From Lacrimispora sp. 210928-DFI.3.58 (GTDB taxonomy: Bacteria; Bacillota; Clostridia; Lachnospirales; Lachnospiraceae), in assembly GCF_020554865.1 (NCBI RefSeq), contig NZ_JAJCIC010000026.1, forward strand, positions 6,290 through 70,289: a DNA stretch of 64,000 nucleotides, given 5' to 3'. Within the stretch, counting starts at the first letter, position 1; the number at the start of each line of letters is the position of its first letter. Shown here one piece after another: positions 16,212 to 23,200 of the stretch. The notes beneath the pieces are model-generated. The model saw only the letters and a program-made list of their open reading frames with translations, was not told the origin of the DNA and ran no database searches. The position numbers were made by a program, and so were the translations under genes.

Positions 16212-18260
16212 TTACTCCTGCTGTCCCTGCTTTTCATTACTCCACACGCTGTACATGGCAAGCCGCCTATGCAGCGCAAGACGTTCCCCGGAGGCCACCT
16301 CTAGGCCCGGATCCAGGCCTGCGGCAGCCTCTGCAGCTGCTTCCTCTGCGGCTTCTCCCTTTCCCGGATCAGTGGGCTTATAGTGATACTCCGGTACCAG
16401 CTCGTGGACCATCTCACGGATACTCCCGCGTTCTCTCCAGGCTGCTTCCTCTAAGCGGAACAGACCCTTTTCAAATTTTCCATAGTCCATATCTATGGGA
16501 TGGCCGATGAAGATCCTTTCATTCTCTGTTTTCTGCAGCCCTTCCTCGTCCATCAGGAGCTCCTCATACAGCTTTTCTCCCGGCCTCAGGCCTGTGAACT
16601 GGATATCGATATCCTTGTAGGGCTCGTACCCTGACAGACGGATCAGCTTTTCCGCCATATCCAGGATCCTCACCGGCTTTCCCATGTCCAGCACAAAGAT
16701 TTCTCCGCCCTTTGCAAAGGCTCCTGCCTGGATCACCAGGCTCACTGCCTCCGGTATGGTCATGAAGTAACGGATAATGTCCTTGTGGGTCACCGTTACC
16801 GGGCCGCCCTTTTCTATCTGGCTTTTGAACAGCGGGATTACGCTCCCGTTGCTCCCCAGCACGTTTCCGAAACGCACAGCCACAAACTCGGTCGCGCTCT
16901 TCTCGTTGCACATCTGTATGACCATCTCGCACAGCCTCTTGCTGGCTCCCATGATGTTGGTCGGGTTGACCGCCTTGTCTGTGGAGATCAGGATGAAGCG
17001 CTTTACCCCGTATTTGATGGCTGCTTTCGCTGTCTTATAGGTCCCCAGCACGTTGTTCTTGATGGCCTCGTTGGGGCTATCCTCCATGAGGGGCACGTGC
17101 TTGTGGGCTGCTGCGTGGTATACAATGTCCGGGCGGTACTGATGGAATAAGGAATCCAGACGGTTTGTGTTCCTGACGGAGCCGATCAGAACCACCAGAT
17201 TCAAATCTGGATATTTCCTCTTAAGCTCCTGCTGGATCTCATAGGCATTGTTCTCATACATTTCAAAAATGATGAGTTGCTTTACCTTATGGCCTGCCAG
17301 CTGGCGGCACAGCTCGCTTCCTATAGAGCCTCCGCCTCCTGTCACCAGGACTACCTTATCTTTCACGTAGCCCATGATCTCATCTAAGTCTACCTGGATC
17401 GGTTTTCTTCCCAGCAGGTCCTCGATCTGCACATTCCGCAGCTTTGAAATGCTTACCTCATCGTTCATGATCTGGTACACGCCCGGAAGGGTTTTCACGT
17501 GGCAGCCTGTATGCTGGCAGATATCCAGGATGTCCTTTAAGGCTTCCGCCGGGGCTGTGGGCATGGCTACGAAGATCTCATTGATCCCCTTTTCCCTTAC
17601 CAGCCTGGGGATGTCCTCACGCTTTCCTGCCACCAGTACCCCGTCGATCATCCTCCCCTGCTTGTCCGGATCATCGTCCACGATGCAGGCCGGATAACCA
17701 TGGACTTTTTCACTGCTCTTCATTTCCCGCAGGATCAATGTACCTGCCCTTCCGCCGCCTACAATCATTACATGGGGAATGGTTTCCTTTTCTTTTATCC
17801 GTATAAGCCGGTTGAGGATCCTCGGGACCACCTGGTAGCTGATGCGCCCGCACACAGCAGCGATTGTCATGAGGATGAGCCACAGCACAAAGTAGCTCCT
17901 GGGCATCCTCTCTCCTAAAAAGGTCATTGCCAATGGCTGGGCGATGGCCGCTGCCATACAGGAAAGGGATACCTCCAGCATTTCCCGGATCCCTGCGGCT
18001 CCCCACAGGATGGTATAGAGATGGCTTATGTAAAATACAAAGGTTACAACGCCTGTCTGCATAAGGCCGTATTTCCACAGTGCTCCCATGTATTCCGCAG
18101 GTATGGCGCTGATATCAAAATCAAACCGGATAACGAGGGAAAGAAGGGAGCATAGCCAGACCATAGCCATATCGTATATCCAGAGAATGCCCATCCTCAC
18201 CTTTTTGCTGTGAGGAATGTACTCCTCCAACCTGATCTTATCTTTGTTCTTCACTTTCAT
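16212..18260 (-). CDS. Membrane UDP-sugar 4,6-dehydratase (PglF/CapD type)
   Basis: This 682-aa protein starts with about four membrane helices (first 130 residues). A CoA-binding-like Rossmann unit follows (HVMIVGGGRAGTLILREM, about residue 165), then an extended SDR domain with VVLVTGGGGSIGSELCRQ near residue 308. The active-site region FILISTDKAVNPTNIMGASK has Met in place of the catalytic Tyr, typical of PglF, CapD and WbpM. These enzymes convert UDP-GlcNAc to UDP-4-keto-6-deoxy-GlcNAc at the membrane. The product feeds the aminotransferase at 13832-15115. The C-terminus has an Ala/Glu-rich tail. A perfect 10-bp hairpin (18281-18306) sits just upstream of the start codon. Confidence 0.92.
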   Translation of the reverse strand: MKVKNKDKIRLEEYIPHSKKVRMGILWIYDMAMVWLCSLLSLVIRFDFDISAIPAEYMGALWKYGLMQTGVVTFVFYISHLYTILWGAAGIREMLEVSLSCMAAAIAQPLAMTFLGERMPRSYFVLWLILMTIAAVCGRISYQVVPRILNRLIRIKEKETIPHVMIVGGGRAGTLILREMKSSEKVHGYPACIVDDDPDKQGRMIDGVLVAGKREDIPRLVREKGINEIFVAMPTAPAEALKDILDICQHTGCHVKTLPGVYQIMNDEVSISKLRNVQIEDLLGRKPIQVDLDEIMGYVKDKVVLVTGGGGSIGSELCRQLAGHKVKQLIIFEMYENNAYEIQQELKRKYPDLNLVVLIGSVRNTNRLDSLFHQYRPDIVYHAAAHKHVPLMEDSPNEAIKNNVLGTYKTAKAAIKYGVKRFILISTDKAVNPTNIMGASKRLCEMVIQMCNEKSATEFVAVRFGNVLGSNGSVIPLFKSQIEKGGPVTVTHKDIIRYFMTIPEAVSLVIQAGAFAKGGEIFVLDMGKPVRILDMAEKLIRLSGYEPYKDIDIQFTGLRPGEKLYEELLMDEEGLQKTENERIFIGHPIDMDYGKFEKGLFRLEEAAWRERGSIREMVHELVPEYHYKPTDPGKGEAAEEAAAEAAAGLDPGLEVASGERLALHRRLAMYSVWSNEKQGQQE

Positions 18261-18280
18261 ACTCCCCTCACTACGCTGCT

Positions 18281-18306
18281 TCCGCTTCCCGGTTGGGGGA
18301 AGCGGA
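18281..18306 (-). other. RNA hairpin in capsule operon before the dehydratase gene
   Basis: Perfect 10-bp arms (TCCGCTTCCC at 18281-18290 and its complement at 18297-18306) are separated by a 6-nt loop. They lie between the secreted-protein gene and the dehydratase gene. On the transcript it is not followed by a U run, so it does not look like a complete intrinsic terminator. It may be a processing, stability or pause hairpin dividing the regulatory head of the operon from the biosynthetic part. Readthrough there would matter for LoaP control. Confidence 0.55.
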
Positions 18307-18323
18307 TGTCTGGTTGATTTCTT

Positions 18324-19031
18324 TTATCTCTTATATACAACAGAAATGGTTCCGGAGTTTGGAACTGTCACCCACAGGGTTTTTGCCGCGGTATCAATCC
18401 TGTTGGGGGTGATCAGTCTCCACTGACCCAGGAAGTTGTCATAGAACAGTACCTGTACTGTTCCCAGGCCGTCCATCAGGTTTGGCACATAGAGCGGGAA
18501 CTCTACATTCCCTGTCTTCTCTGCGTTTGTTGCGTTATCCCTTGTCATCAGTGCATGGGTGCCGATCAGGGCATTATAGCCTGTCAGATCCACTCCCGGC
18601 ACCACCTGGCTTAAGGTGCTTCCGCTGTTGATACCGTTAATGGATGATACTACGGAAGCCGGAAGGCCCATTACTGCGTGGTCGCTGCCCTGTACAAACT
18701 CCAGTGCGGTACCTCCTATTACGGCCTGGCCCCTGCTGTTTGTTTCTACTGTCCCGGCAGTTCCGGTGGTATGTTCTGCGCCATTCTGTCCTACATTGAT
18801 ACGCACAGTATCATTCAGTGCGCTTGTGCTGGATACGGCAGATGCTCCGGCGGAAGAACCTCCGCTACTGCTTCCCCCTCCGCTGCTGCTTCCGCCAAGG
18901 CCTATGGTCCCATCGCTTCCGCTGTCACTGATCACCGGCCTCGTGCTGGGGCTGTTTGCTGCAAATACGCTCACGCTCTGTCCTACTGCCAGTGCTGCTA
19001 CTAACGCGATTGTTGTGATTCTCTTTTTCAT
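18324..19031 (-). CDS. Secreted Ser/Gly-rich linker protein of capsule operon, unknown function
   Basis: 235 residues from the ATG at 19031. The ATG at 19043 has its AAAGGA directly abutting and is less likely. A signal peptide (KKRITTIALVAALAVGQSVS, cleavage after VFAA) is followed by a Ser/Gly linker at about residues 45-70. A globular part then has SALNDTVRINVGQNG and a beta-rich C-terminus ending GTISVVYKR. I recognise no characterised domain. The protein lies between a small HTH gene and the dehydratase, in the conserved head of the operon. It probably acts outside the membrane in polymer export or attachment. That is a guess from context. Confidence 0.75.
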   Translation of the reverse strand: MKKRITTIALVAALAVGQSVSVFAANSPSTRPVISDSGSDGTIGLGGSSSGGGSSSGGSSAGASAVSSTSALNDTVRINVGQNGAEHTTGTAGTVETNSRGQAVIGGTALEFVQGSDHAVMGLPASVVSSINGINSGSTLSQVVPGVDLTGYNALIGTHALMTRDNATNAEKTGNVEFPLYVPNLMDGLGTVQVLFYDNFLGQWRLITPNRIDTAAKTLWVTVPNSGTISVVYKR

Positions 19032-19113
19032 GGTCTTCACCATTCCTTTCTTTTATTTATGAACTGCTTTGATTGGGTTACCTTATCTTATTTTCTGCCT
19101 CTGGCCCTTCCCG

Positions 19114-19320
19114 TCACTCCGGGATCTCCTTCAGCTCCAGGCCGGCCACGATCTTTTCCCTCGTTGCCGCGCTGTTGTTCCTCCCGGCGATCACATCGCA
19201 CAGCGTTGTCTCCGCTATCCCTATGCTTTTCGCAAAATCCCGGCTTGTCATCCCCCTGCGGATCAGCTCCATCTTGATCTCTATCCCAAAGGGCGTCCTT
19301 TTGATATTCCGCGCAGACAT
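19114..19320 (-). CDS. Small Cro/XRE-type helix-turn-helix protein
   Basis: 68 residues from the ATG at 19320, chosen for the GGAAAGGAG site just upstream. Longer in-frame starts would overlap the LCP gene and encode unrelated residues. The helix-turn-helix reads GMTSRDFAKSIGIAETTLCD followed by VIAGRNNSAATREKIVAGL, a full XRE fold with little else. It starts MSARNIKRTPFG. Being inside the operon, between the LCP gene and the secreted protein, it may be a local autoregulator of the capsule genes or of the recombinase switch. The target site is not identifiable from this window. Confidence 0.8.
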   Translation of the reverse strand: MSARNIKRTPFGIEIKMELIRRGMTSRDFAKSIGIAETTLCDVIAGRNNSAATREKIVAGLELKEIPE

Positions 19321-19342
19321 CCTACCATCTCCTTTCCTTTGT

Positions 19343-20419
19343 TTAACCTTCCTCCCTGTAAAACATCTCCAGAATGATCGGAAGGATCTTCTCTTTTTCC
19401 GGATAGTATTCATCGTATAGATTGGTCTCCACTGCCGTCCCTGGAAGGGTGAGCATGTCCTCCTGCCCAAAGCTCTGGCTGCTTCCCAGGAATGCCAGCG
19501 CCATATCCATGTACTGCCCTTTCTCCATATCCGTTACCATGTAGCTCTGGACCTCCTCTGCCATTCTGGCCACCAGGCCTTCGTCCTTCCTGGCTTTTTC
19601 CCTGGCCGCCTGGGCAAAGCCCTGGATGTAGGATTTCTGGCGCTCTGTCCTTACAAGGGCGCTCTGGGCCTTTCCCGTATCCCTGTAACGGATATAGGAC
19701 TCAGCCTGCTTTCCTTTTAATAAGACAGTCTCACCTAAAGGGAATTCAGGATTGGACTCTGCCAGGCTCTCATCCGTGATCGTGACCGTAACTCCTCCCA
19801 CCGCATCGTTAAATACAGGCAGGGCCTCCATACTGACCGCCATGTAGCCGTCAATCTCCAGGCCCTCCAGCAGGTTTGTCACTGCCTCCTTCATGTACTG
19901 GCAGCTCTTCTCCCGGCCATCCCCGTAGGCATAGGCCAGGGTCAGGTGCTGGATATCCTGGCCCAGCACATTCCCGCTTAGGTCCGTCAGTGTGATGGGG
20001 GTCATGGTGTCTCTGGGGATCAGAAGGAGCTTCACTTTATCCCTCGCCGTATCCTGGGCGATCAGGAAAATGCCGTCCGCCTGTCCCCCGGAGCCTGCCA
20101 CCTTTGTCTCCTCCAGGGTCTCCGGACGGTCGATCCCCATGAGCAGGATGGCTTTCACATAGGTGTTCCTCTGGTAGGTCTTTCCCTGATACTCAATCAC
20201 ATTCCGCTCTTTGGCAAAGGAGGCCTTCTGCTCCTCCTGCTGCCTCTGCCTCCATTCCTCCGTCTTCTGGTTTGATACCGTCTTTTCCCGGTACAGGCGG
20301 ATGGTCTGGGCAGCGAACAGAAGCGCAAGGACGGCGGCGGCCAGCGCCAGGCAGTTCCATATTCGGTTGCGGCTATTGTGCCTACTGCTTTTCTTTCTTT
20401 TTCCTGGAGGCCTTCTCAT
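19343..20419 (-). CDS. LytR-CpsA-Psr (LCP) family transferase
   Basis: This 358-aa type II membrane protein has a basic cytosolic head (MRRPPGKRKKSSRHNSR), one membrane helix (residues 24-42) and an extracellular LCP domain. Hallmarks are ILLMGIDRP, the QADGIFLIAQD strand, LLIPRDTM with the pyrophosphate-binding Arg, and YIRYRDT-type Arg residues further on. LCP enzymes move undecaprenyl-linked polymers onto peptidoglycan, so this one probably anchors the capsule to the wall. The start overlaps the end of the BY-kinase gene by 38 bp in another frame, so the two are co-translated. Confidence 0.9.
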   Translation of the reverse strand: MRRPPGKRKKSSRHNSRNRIWNCLALAAAVLALLFAAQTIRLYREKTVSNQKTEEWRQRQQEEQKASFAKERNVIEYQGKTYQRNTYVKAILLMGIDRPETLEETKVAGSGGQADGIFLIAQDTARDKVKLLLIPRDTMTPITLTDLSGNVLGQDIQHLTLAYAYGDGREKSCQYMKEAVTNLLEGLEIDGYMAVSMEALPVFNDAVGGVTVTITDESLAESNPEFPLGETVLLKGKQAESYIRYRDTGKAQSALVRTERQKSYIQGFAQAAREKARKDEGLVARMAEEVQSYMVTDMEKGQYMDMALAFLGSSQSFGQEDMLTLPGTAVETNLYDEYYPEKEKILPIILEMFYREEG

Positions 20420-21233
20420 GCTTCACCTGCGTCTGTCCGTCCGGCTGCGTCTGTCCCTTCCCCTGGGCCCTGCCTGCCCCGGAGGGGTCATCGTACCCGT
20501 ATGGGCCGCCGTATTTTTTGTAATACTTCCCGTAATATTTCCCGTAGTATCTTCCATAATATTTTTTGTAATAGCCGTTTTCATACTCGGAGCCCACACG
20601 GTTTAATACGGCTCCCAGGATGCGGCAGCCGCTTTTTTCCAGCTGGGCCTTCACCTTCTGGGCCAGACGGTAGCTGATGACACCGCTTTCGATCACCAGC
20701 ACCGCCCCGTCACACTGGCTGGCCACGATGGCCCCATCGATCAGGTTTGCCATGGGCGGGGTGTCTATGATGATATAGTCATACTCTCCCCTGGCTTTCT
20801 CCAGCATGGTGTGGAAGAGCGTATCCTCTAACAGCTCCGCCGGGTTAGGGGAGTAGGGGCCGGAAAGGATGAGGTCCAGGTTTTCAATATCCGTCCCGTA
20901 CAGCACCTCCTCCAGCGTTTTCTGGCCGCTTAAATATTGGGACAGGCCGTTGGGGTTCCCCTTGATCTCATGCCGTTTTACCATCACAGACTTGCGGATA
21001 TCGCAGTCCACCAGCAGAACCTTCTTCCCTATGCTTGCCAGGGAGGCGGCCAGTGCGAAGGTCGTCTCGCTCTTTCCCTCGTTCGGCATGGAGCTGGTAA
21101 ACATGATGGCCTTTAAGCTGCTCCCGCAGAACTGGATGTTTGTCCGGAGGGTCTTGATGGCTTCCTCATAGTAATAGTCCTTGCGGCCTGTATTTTTCAG
21201 TTCAAGTGTCTCTTTCCTGTTTGTTTCTTCCAT
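20382..21233 (-). CDS. cpsD: Bacterial tyrosine kinase, capsule chain-length regulator (CpsD type)
   Basis: This 283-aa BY-kinase has Walker A SSMPNEGKSETT at residues 47-58, Walker A' VLLVDCDIRKS near 73-83, and Walker B YIIIDTPPM near 150. The C-terminus carries a dense Tyr cluster (about residues 222-250; units such as YYKKYYGRYYGKYYG), longer than in many homologues. These tyrosines are the autophosphorylation sites. A hydrophilic Gln/Lys-rich tail follows. It works with the Wzz-like protein of the next upstream gene as activator and is dephosphorylated by the CpsB-type phosphatase. The phosphorylation cycle sets polymer length and export. Confidence 0.93.
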   Translation of the reverse strand: MEETNRKETLELKNTGRKDYYYEEAIKTLRTNIQFCGSSLKAIMFTSSMPNEGKSETTFALAASLASIGKKVLLVDCDIRKSVMVKRHEIKGNPNGLSQYLSGQKTLEEVLYGTDIENLDLILSGPYSPNPAELLEDTLFHTMLEKARGEYDYIIIDTPPMANLIDGAIVASQCDGAVLVIESGVISYRLAQKVKAQLEKSGCRILGAVLNRVGSEYENGYYKKYYGRYYGKYYGKYYKKYGGPYGYDDPSGAGRAQGKGQTQPDGQTQVKHEKASRKKKEKQ

Positions 21234-21236
21234 CTT

Positions 21237-22001
21237 TTACGCCTCCTTCCTCTTCTGCTTCTTCCGCCTGCCCTTGTGCTGCTTTTCTTCCTCCTGGCTG
21301 CTGTCATCCGGAACCGAGGCAAGGACAGTCAGGTTCAGATATTTCTCTACATCCTCCTCCGAACGCACCGTATCGTTCATGATCACCTGGAGGGTGATGA
21401 CTCCGCACACAGCTGCTGCAAAGGCCATTCCTCCCAGGACGGCGTTCCTTTTGATATTGGGTGATGTGGGCGACAATGCGACCACGCCTTCCTCAATGAT
21501 CTTCGGGGGTACCATTTCCATAATGTCGCCTATGTAGTCTGAGGATACCTTTGCCACCTCATCCGCCACTGCCTTCGCCCTCACCGGGTCTGAATCTGAC
21601 ACCGTCAGGGACAGGATGCGGGTGTCCGCCGGGTTGGAAATGCTGATCTTACCCTTCAGTTGGCCATAGGACATATCCAGCCCCTGGTTCTCGATCACCT
21701 GCTGCAGCACCGGACGGCTGGTGACGATGACCTGATAGTCCTTTGTCAGCTGGCTTCCGATCTGCAGGTCTGCCAGGGAGGTCAGGGTGGTTTCCTTTGA
21801 CAGTACGTAGACCATGGCTGTGGAGGTATAGATCGGCGTCAGCACCACCTTGCTGTAAATCCCGGCCCCCAGGCCCCCTATCACCATTGCCAGGACGATC
21901 ATCCACAGCTTTTTCCTGAAGGCGAATAACAGCTCCAGCAGATCGATCTGCAGTTCTTCATTGTTCTCTCGTAACTTTTCCATGCTTACCTTTTCCTTCA
22001 T
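21237..22001 (-). CDS. cpsC: Wzz/CpsC-type polysaccharide co-polymerase
   Basis: This 254-aa protein has two membrane helices: LWMIVLAMVIGGLGAGIYS near residue 33 and MAFAAAVCGVITLQVIM near residue 192. The extracytoplasmic loop has the Wzz pattern (YTSTAMVYVLS, ILSLTVSDSDPVRAKAVADE). The cytosolic C-terminal tail (EEEKQHKGRRKKQKRKEA) is where the CpsD partner docks. An alternative start (ATG at 21983) has a better upstream AAGGAAAAGG, so the true N-terminus may be six codons shorter. It controls chain length with the kinase. The stop codon is 3 bp from the kinase start. Confidence 0.92.
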   Translation of the reverse strand: MKEKVSMEKLRENNEELQIDLLELLFAFRKKLWMIVLAMVIGGLGAGIYSKVVLTPIYTSTAMVYVLSKETTLTSLADLQIGSQLTKDYQVIVTSRPVLQQVIENQGLDMSYGQLKGKISISNPADTRILSLTVSDSDPVRAKAVADEVAKVSSDYIGDIMEMVPPKIIEEGVVALSPTSPNIKRNAVLGGMAFAAAVCGVITLQVIMNDTVRSEEDVEKYLNLTVLASVPDDSSQEEEKQHKGRRKKQKRKEA

Positions 22002-22018
22002 TTTTCTTTTTTGGATAC

Positions 22019-22774
22019 CTAGAGCACGGTATCCCCCAATATATGCTCCTGATTCCTCTGCAGCAGTTTTTCTGCAAGTCTCCTGCCCCCGTGCTTTTCC
22101 AGCCAGATCTCTGCCTGTCCCAGATTCGGGGGGCGCCTGCTTATATCATGCATGTCTGTTGCCAGAAAGTGGACCTCTCCCTTTGACACTGCCCTCCTGC
22201 ACCAGGCTGCCCTCTTATCCAGAAAGCCTCCCTTCAGGCTTCCTGCATTCATCTGGATATATCCGCCGTCATGGATGAGTCCCGCCATCTTTTCCGGCTC
22301 CAGGAGGCAGGCGTAGCGTTCCGCGTGGGCGATTACCGGCAGATAGGAGGCCTGCAAAAGCTGACGTACTACCCTGGACAGCTTCCCATAGCTGTCGCTC
22401 GGACGGAATTCTACTAAAACGTATCTGCTGTCCGCCAGAGTCAAGGCCCTTCCTGTCGCCAGATGCTCCGGCAGCTCTTCAAAGTACATGATCTCCTGGC
22501 CCAGCAGGATATGTAGGTCTTCGAAAATCTCTTTTGCTCTTTCATTCAGCCTCTCACATGTCTCCCTCAGTCTTCCCACATCCTGGGACGGTGAGTAATG
22601 AGGGGTTGCAATGATCGTGCGGACTCCCTGGGCATAGGACATTTCCAGCATGTTCTGTGCAATGTCCCAATCTGCAGCCCCGTCATCTGTCTTTGGCAGA
22701 ATGTGCCCGTGGATATCTGTCCAGCCATGGCTGGGGCTGTGCTTTTCCGGCTGTATGTTTTCCGCGTTTTTCAT
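22019..22774 (-). CDS. cpsB: Metal-dependent tyrosine phosphatase, PHP family (CpsB/YwqE type)
   Basis: This 251-aa PHP-fold phosphatase has TDIHGHILPKTDDG, giving metal ligands H22 and H24. IIATPHYSPS is near residue 58, VIAHAERY near 152 and LATDMHDIS near 205, all PHP metal-site motifs. It dephosphorylates the CpsD kinase. It is the first gene of the capsule operon. The GGGAGG ribosome site at 22788-22793 is 13 nt from the ATG and is itself inside a small GGAG/CTCC hairpin. Upstream lie the G11 tract and the invertible promoter, so expression of this gene is the first thing the switch controls. Confidence 0.93.
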   Translation of the reverse strand: MKNAENIQPEKHSPSHGWTDIHGHILPKTDDGAADWDIAQNMLEMSYAQGVRTIIATPHYSPSQDVGRLRETCERLNERAKEIFEDLHILLGQEIMYFEELPEHLATGRALTLADSRYVLVEFRPSDSYGKLSRVVRQLLQASYLPVIAHAERYACLLEPEKMAGLIHDGGYIQMNAGSLKGGFLDKRAAWCRRAVSKGEVHFLATDMHDISRRPPNLGQAEIWLEKHGGRRLAEKLLQRNQEHILGDTVL

Positions 22775-22989
22775 ATTCAGGAGTCCACCTCCCTTTCCTT
22801 ACATAAAAATAGGAGGTTTTATTGCCCCCCCCCCCAGTAAAAACACACTTTTTGACGGTCTTCTTTGATGTCTGCTCTTATATTGGTTTTCGAAAGGAGT
22901 CATGCATCATTTCTTTCCCGCGGATGTCTTCGGGTCATACAAGCTGCTGTCCTGTCAAATCCTGTTTCTTATTTTTGACAAAAGATACC
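22775..22989 (-). promoter_or_regulatory. Fixed leader of capsule operon
   Basis: This 215-bp leader lies between the invertible element and cpsB. Read leftward, the RNA can form TGTCAAA/TTTGACA arms, then a CCCG/CGGG hairpin around the CCGCGGG at about 22918-22925. Next come an A5/U5 stem and the G11 tract. I find no convincing leftward sigma-A promoter in it: the best -10-like element, TATAAG near 22880, has no matching -35. LoaP needs a leader RNA hairpin, and one of these is a candidate. An outward-facing TTGACA-17-TAGATT (22975-23003) points right, away from the capsule genes. Confidence 0.6.
22811..22835 (-). promoter_or_regulatory. G11 slippage tract with adjacent CCUCCU in capsule leader
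   Basis: A run of 11 C on the plus strand (22825-22835) is G11 in the leader RNA. Eight nucleotides further (22811-22816) is CCUCCU, followed by an A-U5-A run. The last Gs can pair with CCUCCU, partly through G-U, to give a terminator-like hairpin. The same CCUCCU is also complementary to the cpsB Shine-Dalgarno GGGAGG at 22788-22793. Tract length could therefore alter termination or ribosome access. The tract and complementarities are seen directly; the mechanism is inference. Confidence 0.5.
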
Positions 22990-23018
22990 ACATAATATAG
23001 ATTATGTGGTATCTTTTG
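22979..23018. repeat. Left inversion site (recombinase crossover site 1)
   Basis: Perfect 18-bp arms (22979-22996 and 23001-23018) surround the four bases ATAG. The core 22990-23007, ACATAAT-ATAG-ATTATGT, is the exact reverse complement of the core of site 2. Two arm-binding half sites around a short asymmetric overlap are what a tyrosine recombinase needs. The matching overlap in opposite orientation predicts inversion of the DNA between the sites. Confidence 0.8.
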
Positions 23019-23196
23019 CCAGGCAATCCACCATTTGGAAGCTCTTGCCGTGTGATTTGGCGAGATTTATGGAAATTTTATGAAGTTTGTGTGAAATCTT
23101 ATACATAAAAAGCATTGAAAATTAGACTGTAAGATGGTAGAATGGGATTGTTAATTCTTAAAGGGCAATTTCAATATGACATAATCTATATTATGT
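22990..23196. mobile_element. Invertible promoter segment controlling the capsule operon
   Basis: About 207 bp including both 18-bp cores. The interior carries one good promoter, TTGAAA (23115-23120), 17-bp spacer, TAGAAT (23138-23143), pointing right in this sequence. That is away from cpsB and into the 3' end of the recombinase gene. Inversion would place its start near 23036, pointing at cpsB about 260 nt away. No comparable leftward promoter is visible in the present orientation, so this copy looks OFF. The recombinase gene directly abuts the right site. Confidence 0.78.
23115..23143 (+). promoter_or_regulatory. Sigma-A promoter inside invertible segment
   Basis: TTGAAA at 23115-23120, a 17-bp spacer, and TAGAAT at 23138-23143. 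It points away from the capsule operon in this orientation and would drive it after inversion. In the present state it could make RNA antisense to the recombinase 3' end. Confidence 0.7.
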
Positions 23197-23200
23197 CATA
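23175..23200. repeat. Right inversion site (recombinase crossover site 2)
   Basis: Perfect 11-bp arms, TATGACATAAT (23175-23185) and its complement (23190-23200), surround CTAT. The core ACATAAT-CTAT-ATTATGT (23179-23196) is the exact inverse of site 1. The right arm contains the TGA stop (23196-23198) of the recombinase gene. The crossover region is outside the coding sequence, so inversion leaves the protein unchanged. Confidence 0.8.

Noticed and set aside
22975..23003. TTGACA-17-TAGATT as the capsule promoter
   Set aside because: It points right, away from cpsB, and its -10 lies inside inversion site 1; it cannot drive the operon in either orientation.
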